Shown piece by piece: positions 24,801 through 35,254 of a DNA stretch of 64,000 nt. The DNA is from Drosophila persimilis (lineage: Eukaryota; Arthropoda; Insecta; Diptera; Drosophilidae): assembly GCF_003286085.1 (NCBI RefSeq), contig NW_020825288.1, positions 1,240,001 through 1,304,000 on the forward strand, in the 5' to 3' direction. The notes beneath the pieces were generated by a model that ran no database searches, was not told the DNA's origin, and saw only the letters and a list, made by a program, of their open reading frames with translations. Position numbers and translations under genes: made by a program. Numbering within the stretch: the first letter of the stretch is position 1; each line of letters opens with the position of its first letter.

Positions 24801-27800
24801 CTCCCATGGACCCGTACGTGGCCGTAGACCGAAGTTACAAATGGATTGCCTTTCGGCTAGCGAGTAATTCATTTCGAATACATTTCAAATAATTATAATT
24901 AGAGCAGATAATTGATGCTCTCCGTGCGGTAATGCATCCGTCCATTTCCACTTCAAATTCAAGGAATCCCCGAGAAGGAAGATCGTTTTTTAGGAGGGGA
25001 AAAAGGCATTCAACTGCTGCTCCTGTCAGGAGGTAATTTACATTATTCCTCTCTCTCATCGTCATCATCATCATCGTTGGGAGTTCCTGTGTCTTCCGCT
25101 TCCTATGGGATACACCTGCACTCTCCTGCACACACGTAGTGCCGCCAATGCCCACGGACATGCCCCGCACACATGTCAGAGCCCTGCCCCAAGACGCTCT
25201 CCTCTTCGGCACTGGATGAATTTTAAGTTACTCCCGAGATTTATATCAACTTTCACCGTGAGGGCCATAAATTATGTGGCGTTCGTTTCGTTTCACATGG
25301 AAATTCCACAGACATTTCCCCAGACCCCAGTTCGGGGTTCTCTCTCTGCCAGTCCCGTGGGTTTTTTCACTCGTGACGTTTATTGTGCGGTTGTTACTTG
25401 ATATGTTTAATGAGAAATGCGATGTCTTGGGGGATTGCTGGAGAAAGTCGAGAACTGCATCGCTAGACAGAGAGACAGAGAGCGAACATCGCACTTGACA
25501 TTTCATTGGACACTCCTGTGGATTGTGAGAAGAGATTCGTGCTACTCAAGATGGTTCCTTCATAGAAGATTGTTATGCGAGTTGTGGGGAGTATGGAGTT
25601 GCCACACGAAAGCATTGCCAGGCGAAAGAGTTGCCATGCGAAAGCATTACCTGTGAATAGAATTGAAAGCAAATTCCAGTTCATTAAAACACTCTAGATT
25701 CCAGCAAAAATGAGCTATAAAATATATTGAAAGCCCCGACACTTCTGGTGAAAATAGAAACATCAAAATATAATTCCATCTAAAAGCGATAACATTAACG
25801 ATTCAGCTCGAAAGAGATTACAGCTCCGAGCTGATAGTATTCTGTCATTGAACAGGTATTTCCCTTGAAAGAAGATGCCTCTCCTCCTCCCACCCCCCGC
25901 CCCAAGACTCTTCTGAGTGGAAAATATTTGCTGTGAAATTGATTGTCGCAGCTGTTGGCTGGCAAAAGAAAGAGGAAAATCATAATTTTTCCACGACACG
26001 TTTCCCTAATTTCCCTCGACCCACATTTCTCAGACTCTCGCCCCGTGTCTCCGTCTCCCGGTCTCTCCGTCTCTCAGTCCCTCAATCTCTCATCTCTCAT
26101 TGGCTTTTATCAAAAGTGATAAATTTAATTTATTCCGCGGCGTCGCCTAATTTATGTTTTCCTAATACGCAACTAATTTCGCCAGGTCTCTGTCTCCCGT
26201 TGTCGCGTTGTCTCTCTCTCTCGAGAGAGAGAGGAAATTGAGGGGAACACTCGGAGAAAAACGTTTTATTTATAAACAATTAAATTTGATTTGTCGCTGG
26301 CCGAAGCACACAGATTTCGGTTTCAACAGTTAAATTTACAGATGATTTATGGCAAAATAATAATATTAAATCCCCCAGTGAAAGTTCTTTCTCTCTCTGT
26401 CTCTCTCTGGGCCGTAAAATATTGAGAAATGCGGCAGTGCGGCCCATAAAGAATTAACCACAGAAACGGCTAAAAGTATTTCCCTGTTAATGCTCTTCGT
26501 GTTAATCAATTCCCTTCCCGATGGCCGGAATTAATGTGCTTCTCAGGGTCCAAAGACAGCCCGCCGAACAGAACCGCACAGAAGAAAGCATCTCGAAGAA
26601 GATCCTCCTCTTCGTTCCGACCGACACGAGAGTTAATGAACTTTCGCTGTTCGCTGGGCGAAATACGTAATAAATAAATTCTACTAAATTAACCCAGCCT
26701 CAAGCCAGAGTCTGGCTTCCACCGGACAGGGCGATCCGATCCGATCCGTTCAGATAACCCCACGAGAGATGATTGATCTCTGATTCCTCGAGGTACTACA
26801 ATTAGTTCAGGTCTCTCTCTCTCTCTCTTTCTCTCTCTCGCAAGGTGGTACGTCAATGGCCCTAGTGGAAATTCATTCATTCCGTGTAGTGGCTCTTACG
26901 GGGCGTAATCTCCGTCCGATTCGGTCGCATCCGATTTTCGTTCCACTTCTTAGTCGTATTTCACATCGTGCAGCTGCCGCCAGTCAGAGGCGTGGCGATA
27001 AGCCAGAAATTGGGTCGCGTTTCGCTATAAAGCAGTTAGATGTCCGATCTCCGTCCGATCTCCGACGGATCGTTCGTTCGTATCGTCCTCTCTTTCGTTT
27101 CATCTTTTTGCGCTAAACATTTCTTTGTGGCGTCGTTAATAATTTTTTTTTTTGCGTTGACCTCAAAACAAAATAAAATAGAAAGAAAACAGAAAACACA
27201 AGCAAGAGGCAGAAGAAAACTTTGAGCTTGTCGCTTGTTGTTATTTTTGTTTACGCATTTCGTCAGGCGACAGGTGCGTTTCTATATCTATCAGATATGT
27301 ACATCTATATATCTGCGTATAGAGCTTTGTACAGTGCGTTTCATAGAGCTAAAGAGGCTGTCTTTCGAAAGGAAACCAGTTTAGAATGATCAGTAATGCC
27401 GCGAATGAACTCGGATTTCTCGCTGTAGATCTGTCACTGGCAAAGCCCTTACACTTTTGAAACGCACGTTCGTACGAGTATTTTGTCAACGATGTTCTGC
27501 GGTTGTCACTCTAAAAGCCCAGAGACATCTCCCTTTGGTCGATCATCTTTTACAGCCAATTATGTGCGCTATTATGGCCAAATTCCCATGTCACTCAATG
27601 CATAAAGCATTTTCACCGAATAATCGTGAAATACGTTCACAAATTAGCTCTCTGTCGCTCTGTCAAGACATTATCTATGTATATCCATGGATGCGATGCC
27701 TCTGTGGATGTGTCTGTGTCCGTGTCCGTGTCTGTGGCTGTGTGGTCGGGGGCTTTCATTTGATTTGTCTATTAGTGAGGCGGGGGCCTCAGTGCGCCAG

Positions 27801-30800
27801 GCCAGACGCCCACCTACGTTGCGTTATAATTATAGCCAAAGGCTTGTCGCCTGCAATTAACCAGGCATGGCCGGGTAGCCGGCGGACCCGCTGGACCCGC
27901 GCAGGCGGATCCGTGCCAGAATCGTTTAAGTTGATGGGCGCTTTGAAGCGATCCAGTGTGTGGTCCGAGGTTGATAGCTTCCGCTTACTGATTCTGCTGA
28001 TTCTGCAAGTAATTCCCGTTCAGGCTGATAAGAGGGTTGGGAGGGGGAGGGGAGTGACGATAAGCAGTACCCCGCTGAGGCAATGAACCTTTTTGCACCT
28101 GCTGATCCGTGTACGAGTGTGTACTTACCCTTAGAGATCTTGTTTACCAACATTGCTAATCCGTAATCCCATCGCATTCCGGCCCTGATCCCCCAACAAC
28201 TTGTTTACGCTCTCGGTACACACACACGCGCTCTGATCGATTGAGATCCCGTTTCTTATCAGCAGCATTCGTGTACCCCGAAAATTCGTGGAAGGTGCTC
28301 CGAAATACTTTCCCATTCGAAATGGCAGAGGCGAGAGCGAGACCACACTATAAACACACGCACAGATGAACGCACGTGTGCGACTGCTTATCGGGGCTAG
28401 GGCCAACGCCAAACGGTGGGGGGGTCAGACTGTACCTCGAGTGGCGCTTAACCATGTGTTTCCCGATGGAATGGACGCGAATGGTAGGGAATGCTTAGTG
28501 GAATCCATCAAATTTCCAACTTTAGCTCAAGTGCTCTGCCTCCCCCTCAAAATACCACCCGTGCACTTGAGTCATGCGGCAGTCAGTCCACCCCTGGGAC
28601 CCGGGGCATCTTCGTGGGGGCATTCATTGTTAAAGGTAGCTTCAATTGGCATTTCCGCTGGCAGTCCATCACGAATACAACAATATAATACAAACAATAA
28701 AGCGCATAAGAAGAATCCGGCTGACGCATCCACAAAATGGAGCACCACTCGGAGAGTGCGGCTTACCTTTTGTAAACGTGTGCTGGGCATCCACTGTACT
28801 CGGACTCGGACTCGGACGGTAGGCGTAGTAGTACGAGTAGTATGGCTGTACGGCTGGGCTGCCATTTTCATTTTCATTTCACTTCACTTTGCTTTGCTTT
28901 GCGTTACATTTAATTGATAACGACGACGAAGCGACAACAAAGCGCTTCCATTGTGTGTGGATCTGCGGTTTAATGCCCGCTCTGGAGGTACTCGCTGCGC
29001 TGCACTGCGTCGCGTCGTTCGTAGGTAGGCGTATCGCAAAATACATGATTGCGGTGTGCGGTGCGCGGCGACAACCTGATTAAGCCTCTCAGTGAGTGGG
29101 CCAGAGCGAGAGGCAGATAGCGTGACTTCGGAGATAACGGGTTTTGGTATGCGTGTGCGTGTGTGTGTGTGTGTGCGCGCGAGGGCAACAGGTAGCCATG
29201 CTGGTTTTTTGGACTCTCTCTCTCTCTCTCTCTCTGCTCTGCTCTTACCTGAAGACAAATGATATACGGATGGCCCGCGCTCTTCAATGAAAGAGAGTGT
29301 GACGTGACGTCAAAAAGCAGTCAAAGAGAAACATTAAAATGAATGAAAACCAGGTAAAATAACAAAGGAAACGGAAATTTTTGTTGCTTTTCCGGCCATT
29401 CAGCATTAGCGCAGCACAGGGCCCGCCCTCCAGCCACCAGCCTCCTGCACAGCCGGCGCCGCTCACATTTCACTCAAATGAAAAATCCCATTCAGGGGAA
29501 ACCATTTTCCGTTGTTTTTTAACACACAGCACAAACACAAACACGAACACACAATTTGGGCCCCAGGGCCTCGCGCAGCCTATGCACGCTTTATGGGCGT
29601 ATAAATGTATTATTTTTTTCCACTTGCTGAACAAATAAACACAGTGTCACGTTAATGTACAAACTAATTAGGTGGGGATATTTTTTGGATGGTCCACGGT
29701 GGACCATGTGGACCCACTGAAGAGGGGCGTTCTGATCTCATCTCGAGTGTAAATTGATGATTATGACTAATAGGCTGGCCGCGAGGCCCGTTAATTGAAA
29801 TTCATGCCAAAGCCCGGCGCTGAGTAACCCCGCGTCGAGCCAAAGTCCGAAATTGTGTTTGCAAAGACAAAGGCCAGGCCTGTGCACAGTCAGCGACCAA
29901 ATAATATGGACACTGAGTGTGTACAATCGACAATGTCGTGAACTTTGCAACAAAATAATAAATATTTTGATGAGAGAAAATATGGAAAATATTGAAAAGC
30001 AGCAAAGGTGAGCAATGGATGGGAGGGAAAGTTCATTGCCTTAACGGTAAACAAAACAGGCGCACGATGGGAGAGTGGGAGCGGGAGAACAACACGTGTT
30101 GCCATATGTCCGCAAAGTGCCGCAAATCTTTCAACGCAGCGGCTAAGTGGAGGAGGATGCGCCACCCCCCAGCACCATGAGGCGGCTCCACTTTCCCTTT
30201 CACACACACAAACACACGCCCTGTTTCCGTAGGCTCCACCTTTGGGCGGGAGACGGAAGGCAGATGCAACGCGGCTGCATTTCTGACGAGTTCTATTCGT
30301 AGCCAAACAAATCAAACACAAAGCACAAACAAAAAGCATTTGATTTGCATCAGCTGTTGAAACATTTTCATTTGATTTGATTTGATTTCACTTTTGTTTA
30401 TTTCCACACACTTTTGTTAATGTTTTCTTTGTCGCGTATTTATTCCCTGCTTCCACTCTTTCCTCCGCAGCAGACGCAGTAGCAGCAGCTGAGCGCAGCT
30501 TGCATTCTTGCGGTACTTATCTTGCTCTCTCGCTCTCTCACGCTCGCGTGGGGTATTTTCGTAGTTTATCTTTTTATCCACCTTTCGCTTGTGTTTCTTG
30601 TTATTACTCCACCTTACCTCAACCTTCGGCTCCGACGAGGAGCGATACGCACTGCTCGGTGCTGTTGTCCCTGTCACTCGCGCACTGGCTCTCATTTCGA
30701 TCTCGTTTCGCGCTGTGCGCGCACGAATTTCTGTTTGATTGAAGTCGTTTTTTGCATTATTTCCCTCGTTTTATAGTCTTTCGCGGGTCAAAAAATATCA

Positions 30801-33800
30801 CAAAATATCGCATTTACGACTCCTGCCACAAGCAGACGCGCGCGGGTTGCTGTGGCTGCCTTTTGATTTCTGATTTGTGTGTTTGCGTCTCTGGCTTTGC
30901 CTTGAAACAAATTAGAAAGCCGTTAAATATCAAGCAAATAAATACATTTGTTGTTTTAAACAGTTTTTATTACCTGTGCGTTGGTGTTCGTTTCTCTTTC
31001 GCTCTCTGTGTCTTCGTTCTGCATGTGTGTGCGTGTGTATGTGGCCTCTAAATAGAGCAGAAACACAACAACAAAAAATGACATCGGTGGCTGGTTTTGC
31101 GGCGGCGTCACCGACCACCGAGATGGTTTTCAAAAGGGTTACAAATGCGGGGAAACAGGCAAGGAACAGTTTAAGAAAAGGTAGATTTCTACAAGAGTGA
31201 GACTTGAGAGTGAGCTCTCTTCGGCCGTGCCTTACCTTGTACAAATCTACCTTGTTGCTAAAAGAGAGGATTGAAGTTTGCTCATACGAGGTGAAAGAAA
31301 CGGAGCTAGTTTGACGCCCGCGACAGAGCGGATCTTAGGACATGTCTCACCTTGTATTAAACCACACAATACACATACTCTATAACCATCTCCCTCTAAC
31401 TCTTGCCTTTTGCAGACTTGCCGAATCTGCCACAAAGCCTTCGCGAATGTGTACCGCCTGCAGCGGCACATGATCAGCCACGACGAGTCGGCGCTGCTGC
31501 GCAAATTCAAGTGCAAGGAGTGCGACAAGGCCTTCAAGTTCAAGCACCACCTGAAGGAGCATGTGCGCATCCATTCCGGCGAGAAGCCCTTCGGCTGCGA
31601 CAACTGCGGCAAGCGGTTCTCGCACTCCGGCAGCTTCTCCTCCCACATGACCTCCAAGAAGTGCATCAGCATGGGCCTCAAGCTGAACAACAATCGGGCG
31701 CTGCTCAAGCGCCTGGAGAAGAGTCCTGGCGCCGGGCCCCGACGCTCGCCCACGAACCTGCAGGGCCCCAAGAACGGCGCCGGAAAGATGTCCGAGCAAC
31801 AGTCCCTGCCTCCGCTGCCCAATCCCATGATCTACTTTGCCGGCGAGGCACAGGCGCAGGCCGCGGCACCGAATGGAGCTCCTCCGCCGTTCTATCCCAA
31901 CTACATGAATGCGGCCCTGCTGGCATTCCCCAATCCCTTCATGGCAGCAGCCCTGGATCCCCGCGTCCACCCCTACAGCATACAGCGGCTCCTGGAGCTG
32001 ACGGCCGCCGGACAGCAGCAGCAGCAGCAACAACAGCAGCAGCAACGCGAGGAGCGCGAAGAGCAGGAGCAGCACGAAGAGCCTGAGACGCCGGAGGAGC
32101 CCAAGCTGGTGATGGACATCGACGAGGCTGAGGCCAAGGAGCGTATGGTGCCACAGGCCAGCCCCCAGACCATGCCAGAGGAGATCGAACCCGTCGTCGA
32201 TATGGCCACTGCTCCCATCAAGCAGGAGCCCAGCCGCGAGCCCACCCCACTCCCGGAGAGTGCACCGCCCTCGCCCAAGTCCTTCAAGCAGGAGCAGGAG
32301 GAGCCCCGTTCCGTGGAGGAGGATCAGGCCATGGCGTCGGCTCAGCCCGAAGCCTCTGTCTCCTCCCCCAGGGGGGACACACCCGCCGAGCTGCGGTGCA
32401 GCCGCTGCGACAAGCAGTTCAACCACCACACGGAGCTGGTGCAGCACGAGAAGGTCCTCTGCGGCCTGATCAAGGAGGAGCTGGAGCAGCACTACCACCA
32501 GCAGCAGCAGCAGCAGCAGCACCACCAACAGCTCCAGCAGCAGCAGCACCACCAGCAGGCGTCCTTTGCCCTGCCCTCTGCCAGCGAGGATGACGACGAG
32601 GAGGAGGAGCGCGAGAACGACAACGACACGGAGCCGCGTCCGGACAGCAACGAGCGCAAGGTGCGCGTGCGCACGGCCATCAACGAGGAGCAGCAGCAGC
32701 AGCTGAAGCAGCACTACGCCCTCAATGCGCGGCCAAGTCGCGACGAGTTCCGGATGATTGCGGCCCGCCTCCAGCTGGATCCGCGCGTGGTCCAGGTCTG
32801 GTTCCAGAACAATCGGTCCCGCGAGCGCAAGATGCAGAGCTATGCCAGTGTCCACTCGGCAGCTCCTGCCGCCAATGAAGTGCCCACCACTCCAGTGGCC
32901 AGCCGTCCCACAACCGAGGATCAGCCCCTGGATCTGTCCGTGAAGCGCGACTCCCTGACGCCCAAGAGCGACCACTCTGCCGCGTACGGCTTGCCCCAGC
33001 AGCAGGCTGCCGGACAGCCAGGCCCCGCCGACTTCCAGGAGGCCATCAACCTGAGCCGCAAGTTCTCCAGCTCGGCCTCCATGTCGCCAGCCTCGCTGTC
33101 GCCTTCGTCGGGCGCCTCTCTGCAGCAGTCCTCGGCAGCTGCGGCCGCCGCTGCGGCAGCCCTCTGGCCCTTTGGTGGTCCGCCTCCATCGCCGCCCAGC
33201 CAGCTCGAGGTCACGCCCGCGCAGCACTGCTCGACGCCGCGAGGCGGCCAGGCCTTCCCCGGACTCCAGTACATGCTCCCCATGCAGCGGCTCCCCATGG
33301 AGGCCCTCTTCCAGATGCGCCCTGGCGGCGAGTACGCCCCCAATCCCCTGATGAACAGTATTAAGATGCCCGACTTCCGCGGCACCAGCCTCAGTCCGGG
33401 CGGCTCCGAAAAGCGCTCCTGGCGGGACGACGACTCGCGCATCTCCCACGAGGACGACTTCGGCAACGGCCTGATGCCCCCCAAGCCCCGTCGCGGCAAG
33501 GCCGAGACCCACGGGCATGCCGGCGATCCGGATCTGCCCTTCGTCTGCGACCAGTGCGACAAGGCGTTCGCCAAGCAGAGCTCCCTGGCGAGGCACAAGT
33601 ACGAGCATTCCGGTGAGTACTCCCCGCGAGAGATTACCCACTGATCGCCGGACTAACCTCTGACCCTTTTCTGTATGTAGGTCAACGACCCTACCAGTGC
33701 ATGGACTGCCCGAAGGCCTTCAAGCACAAGCACCACCTGACGGAGCACAAGCGGCTGCACAGCGGGGAGAAGCCCTTCCAGTGCTCCAAGTGCCTGAAGC

Positions 33801-33874
33801 GCTTCTCGCATTCGGGGAGCTACAGCCAGCACATGAACCACCGCTACTCCTACTGCAAGCCGTACAGGGAATAG
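9735..33874 (+). CDS. zfh1: zfh1, zinc-finger homeodomain transcription factor (long isoform)
   Basis: Coding exons are 9735-9834, 19797-19957, 20017-20757, 31416-33612 and 33681-33874, each with GT-AG borders and matching phases. They give 1130 residues ending at a UAG. C2H2 fingers lie near residues 76-97 (split by an intron), 300-320, three in tandem at 336-415, one at about 662-683 and three in tandem at 1045-1125. A homeodomain with [12 protein letters not shown] spans about 748-807, and a CtBP-recruitment motif PLDLS lies near 838. Nine fingers plus one homeodomain is the Zfh1/ZEB architecture. Known role: a nuclear repressor binding CACCT-type sites in mesoderm, gonad, blood and muscle progenitors. 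The start is the first ATG of the [10 protein letters not shown] exon, preceded by an A-rich leader. Long Q and E/Q tracts separate the domains. Identity is certain at family level; only the exact first-exon choice per isoform is unproven. Confidence 0.95.
9846..9878 (+). repeat. TCCA microsatellite 11 bp after the zfh1 exon 1 donor
   Basis: About eight TCCA/TCCG units directly follow the 5' splice site. Confidence 0.85.
13563..14048. repeat. Degenerate tandem block rich in AGATAC/GTATCT
   Basis: Nine AGATAC half-words (either strand) occur in 486 bp. A 20-bp unit containing the octamer ATGCAAAT repeats exactly at 13637 and 13728, a 91-bp period. Confidence 0.7.
15008..15330. promoter_or_regulatory. 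Candidate mesodermal enhancer in zfh1 intron 1
   Basis: Three CAYRTG E-boxes (CATATG 15008, CATATG 15015, CATGTG 15026) lie next to a Tinman-type CACTTGA (15049-15055). Two Su(H)-type TTCCCACA words follow (15186, 15319), each followed directly by GGTTTTC. zfh1 is a known mesodermal and Notch-responsive gene. Function here is inferred. Confidence 0.4.
15676..15705. repeat. CCACCG minisatellite
   Basis: Five CCACCG-like units in tandem in zfh1 intron 1. Confidence 0.85.
19797..19957 (+). CDS. zfh1: zfh1 coding exon 2
   Basis: The acceptor TTTGCAG precedes it and GTAGGT follows. It carries the two cysteines of finger 1 (CPQCHKRF). The histidines lie in the next exon across a 59-bp intron (19958-20016), so the finger is only complete after splicing. 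Confidence 0.9.
20017..20757 (+). CDS. zfh1: zfh1 coding exon 3
   Basis: It begins [10 protein letters not shown], which completes finger 1, and ends with finger 2 (CMQCTAAF ... HELLH). Between them are low-complexity N, S, A, H and Q stretches encoded by opa-like CAG/CAC repeats. The donor GTGAGT is in phase 0. Confidence 0.92.
24081..24112. repeat. GGCCAGT/GGCCGGT minisatellite
   Basis: Four units of about 7 bp (CAGTGGC, then CGGTGGC) in zfh1 intron 3. Confidence 0.8.
30480..31077 (+). promoter_or_regulatory. zfh1: Probable internal zfh1 promoter and leader for the short isoform
   Basis: The sequence just 5' of the ATG at 31078 has leader-like composition (pyrimidine-rich then CAACAACAAAAA) with no splice acceptor of obvious strength. 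The start site is not resolved. Confidence 0.35.
31078..31158 (+). CDS. zfh1: Candidate alternative first coding exon of zfh1 (short isoform)
   Basis: An ATG at 31078 with an A-rich, favourable context opens [16 protein letters not shown] and continues 27 codons to CAG/GCAAGG at 31159. A GC-type donor there joins exon 4 in phase 0 and gives a form lacking the two N-terminal fingers, about 824 residues. The more usual-looking GT donor at 31181 would shift exon 4 out of frame. Known biology: D. melanogaster zfh1 has a short isoform from an internal promoter that lacks the N-terminal fingers. The mapping to this exon is inference from position and frame. Confidence 0.6.
31416..33612 (+). CDS. 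zfh1: zfh1 coding exon 4 (central fingers, homeodomain, CtBP motif)
   Basis: This 2.2-kb exon is shared by all predicted isoforms. In order it has three tandem fingers ([25 protein letters not shown]), poly-Q, acidic runs, finger 6 (CSRCDKQF), the homeodomain, PLDLS and the cysteines and histidines of finger 7. The donor GTGAGT splits a glycine codon. Retaining the 68-bp intron would end the protein a few codons later. Confidence 0.95.
33681..33874 (+). CDS. zfh1: zfh1 coding exon 5 with UAG stop
   Basis: It encodes the last two C2H2 fingers ([28 protein letters not shown]), then YCKPYRE and UAG at 33872-33874. The bases AG/GTAAGC immediately at the stop also read as a 5' splice site, so a 3'-UTR intron starting at 33875 is possible. 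Such splicing could not remove the UAG. Confidence 0.93.
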
Positions 33875-34468
33875 GTAAGCGACACCTCAGTGCCGCCCAC
33901 CTGCGCCTCAGCAGCCGCCTCGGGAACGGGGCCACCGGCGCCCAGCGGTCGCCGTGGTCGCGGCCAGTCAGCCGCCGCTCGATCCCAGGCCAGCAGCAGC
34001 ACTTACGCGCCGCATCCGCATGCACATCCGCACCAGCATCAGCACCAGCACCCTCATCAGCATCCTCATCCGCATCCGCTGGCGGCCATGGCCGCCTTCC
34101 AGCAGCAGCAGCAGAGGATGCACCAACACCAACAGCACCATCAGCAGCAGCGTCTCTCCTGGCCACCGTCCGTGCCTGGTGCTGGAGTGATGCTGCCACC
34201 GCCATCCAATCAGCAACAACAACAACAGCAGCAACAACATCGTCCCACGGCGCCGCCACCTCCTCTGCTCTCGGGCGCAGGATTTGGACAGCCGCCACCG
34301 CAGTTCTTTCACCACGCCGGCCTGCTGCCGCCTCCGCCGCCCCCAGCCCCACCATCGGGGGCGGGAAATGTGCGGTTCGCCGCACCACCCACGCCGCCCT
34401 CGGCAGCTCCGTCCCACGGCGGGGGTCCCGCCTTTGATTTCTTCAATGCCAAAATGTTGCTCCACTAG
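33875..34468 (+). CDS. zfh1: In-frame extension after the zfh1 stop (candidate UAG readthrough)
   Basis: The frame remains open for 197 codons after UAG and ends at TAG 34466-34468 (MLLH). The peptide is rich in Ala, Gly and Pro, then has a His-Pro/His-Gln repeat, several Q runs, Pro-rich stretches and a C-terminal FDFFNAKMLLH. Codon choice looks coding: CAT and CAC, CAG and CAA are mixed while the amino acid is kept. The first in-frame ATG is only at 34088, 71 codons in, which argues against a separate ORF. No known domain is present. Stop-codon readthrough is well documented in Drosophila as a class. I do not know whether zfh1 itself is on published lists. The alternative is 3' UTR that is open by chance because it is GC-rich. 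Confidence 0.55.
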   Translation, partial: VSDTSVPPTCASAAASGTGPPAPSGRRGRGQSAAARSQASSSTYAPHPHAHPHQHQHQHPHQHPHPHPLAAMAAFQQQQQRMHQHQQHHQQQRLSWPPSVPGAGVMLPPPSNQQQQQQQQQHRPTAPPPPLLSGAGFGQPPPQFFHHAGLLPPPPPPAPPSGAGNVRFAAPPTPPSAAPSHGGGPAFDFFNAKMLLH

Positions 34469-35247
34469 GGCCGTGGTGCGTGTCTTTGCTGGTCGCGAAT
34501 CGGTAGCGGCGGTCGCGACGGGTGCGTGTCCCCGCTAAATGTAAACGATAACAGTGGTCGTTAACAGTGCACTTACAGCTGTACTTAAGAAAAGAAAAAC
34601 AAAACAGAAACAAAACAGAAACGAAACAGAAATCTCAAAAATGTGCAGGAACACGTAGAAGGAGATAGAGTGCACCCTAGACAGAGACAGAGACAGAGCG
34701 ATAGATGAGATATTTTTTATAGCAATATAAACGAGAAGAAGAAGGGGAAGAGGAGGAAGGAAGGGAACGGAGAGAGCATGATCGGATCGAAGAGGAGGAA
34801 ACCTTTCGTTGGAGCGAATTTATTATTATTTTTTACAATGTTGCATCCATTTTGTTTTTAGTATTCGCTTAGTTTAACACACAATTTGTTTTTAGTTTAG
34901 CGCCTAAGTCGCGGCCAGTTTTGGCCGTTCCCCCATGGATATATAGAGTGTATCTATATTTTTTTACATTAGATTTATGTATAATTTACACGCCCCACCC
35001 CCCGCCCCCGGCCAGTACCAAGTGCTGCAGAATACTCAGAAATAATTAAGGTTCCACTCCTCGATGGATTTAATGTTTATTTCTTATAGTTTACATCGAT
35101 ATGTATGTGTATATCGTTAATTTTTAAGCGTTCGAGCCAGGAAGGGTTACCATTTGCATGAAATTCCTCAAAGAACACACAACTTCCGGACCAAACAAAC
35201 AGATTATGAACCGCAGACAATACCATACCACACCCCGAGGATTCAAA

Positions 35248-35254
35248 AGTATTA
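35248..35254 (+). promoter_or_regulatory. Possible miR-8 seed match in the zfh1 3' UTR
   Basis: AGTATTA pairs with miR-8 positions 2-7 plus a terminal A (7mer-A1 type). zfh1 is a known miR-8 target in flies. A seven-base match alone is weak, and a full CAGTATT match appears only at 37538, beyond the last clear poly(A) signal. Confidence 0.3.

Larger units (their letters stand above)
20758..31415 (+). other. zfh1: zfh1 intron 3 (10.7 kb) with internal promoter candidates
   Basis: No coding exon other than the candidate at 31078 is supported. It contains a GGCCAGT-type minisatellite (24081-24112), a TATA-bearing candidate promoter near 27026, a palindromic CRE (29300-29312) and CT repeats (29213-29235). 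Frames of 100-200 codons here lack codon bias and cross repeats. Confidence 0.7.

Noticed and set aside
27457-28086. A 209-codon plus-strand frame in zfh1 intron 3
   Set aside because: No codon bias, no recognisable domain and no good start. It crosses GT-rich repeats. It could at most be part of an untranslated exon.
31159-31181. GT donor at 31181 as the end of the zfh1 short exon
   Set aside because: It leaves phase 1, while exon 4 must be entered in phase 0. The resulting frame lacks all zinc fingers.
31380-33641. A 753-codon open frame on the minus strand opposite zfh1 exon 4
   Set aside because: It is an antisense shadow of the strong GC3 bias and CAG repeats of zfh1. It is L/G/V/R-rich, has no domain and no ATG-led structure, while the plus strand has unmistakable fingers and a homeodomain.
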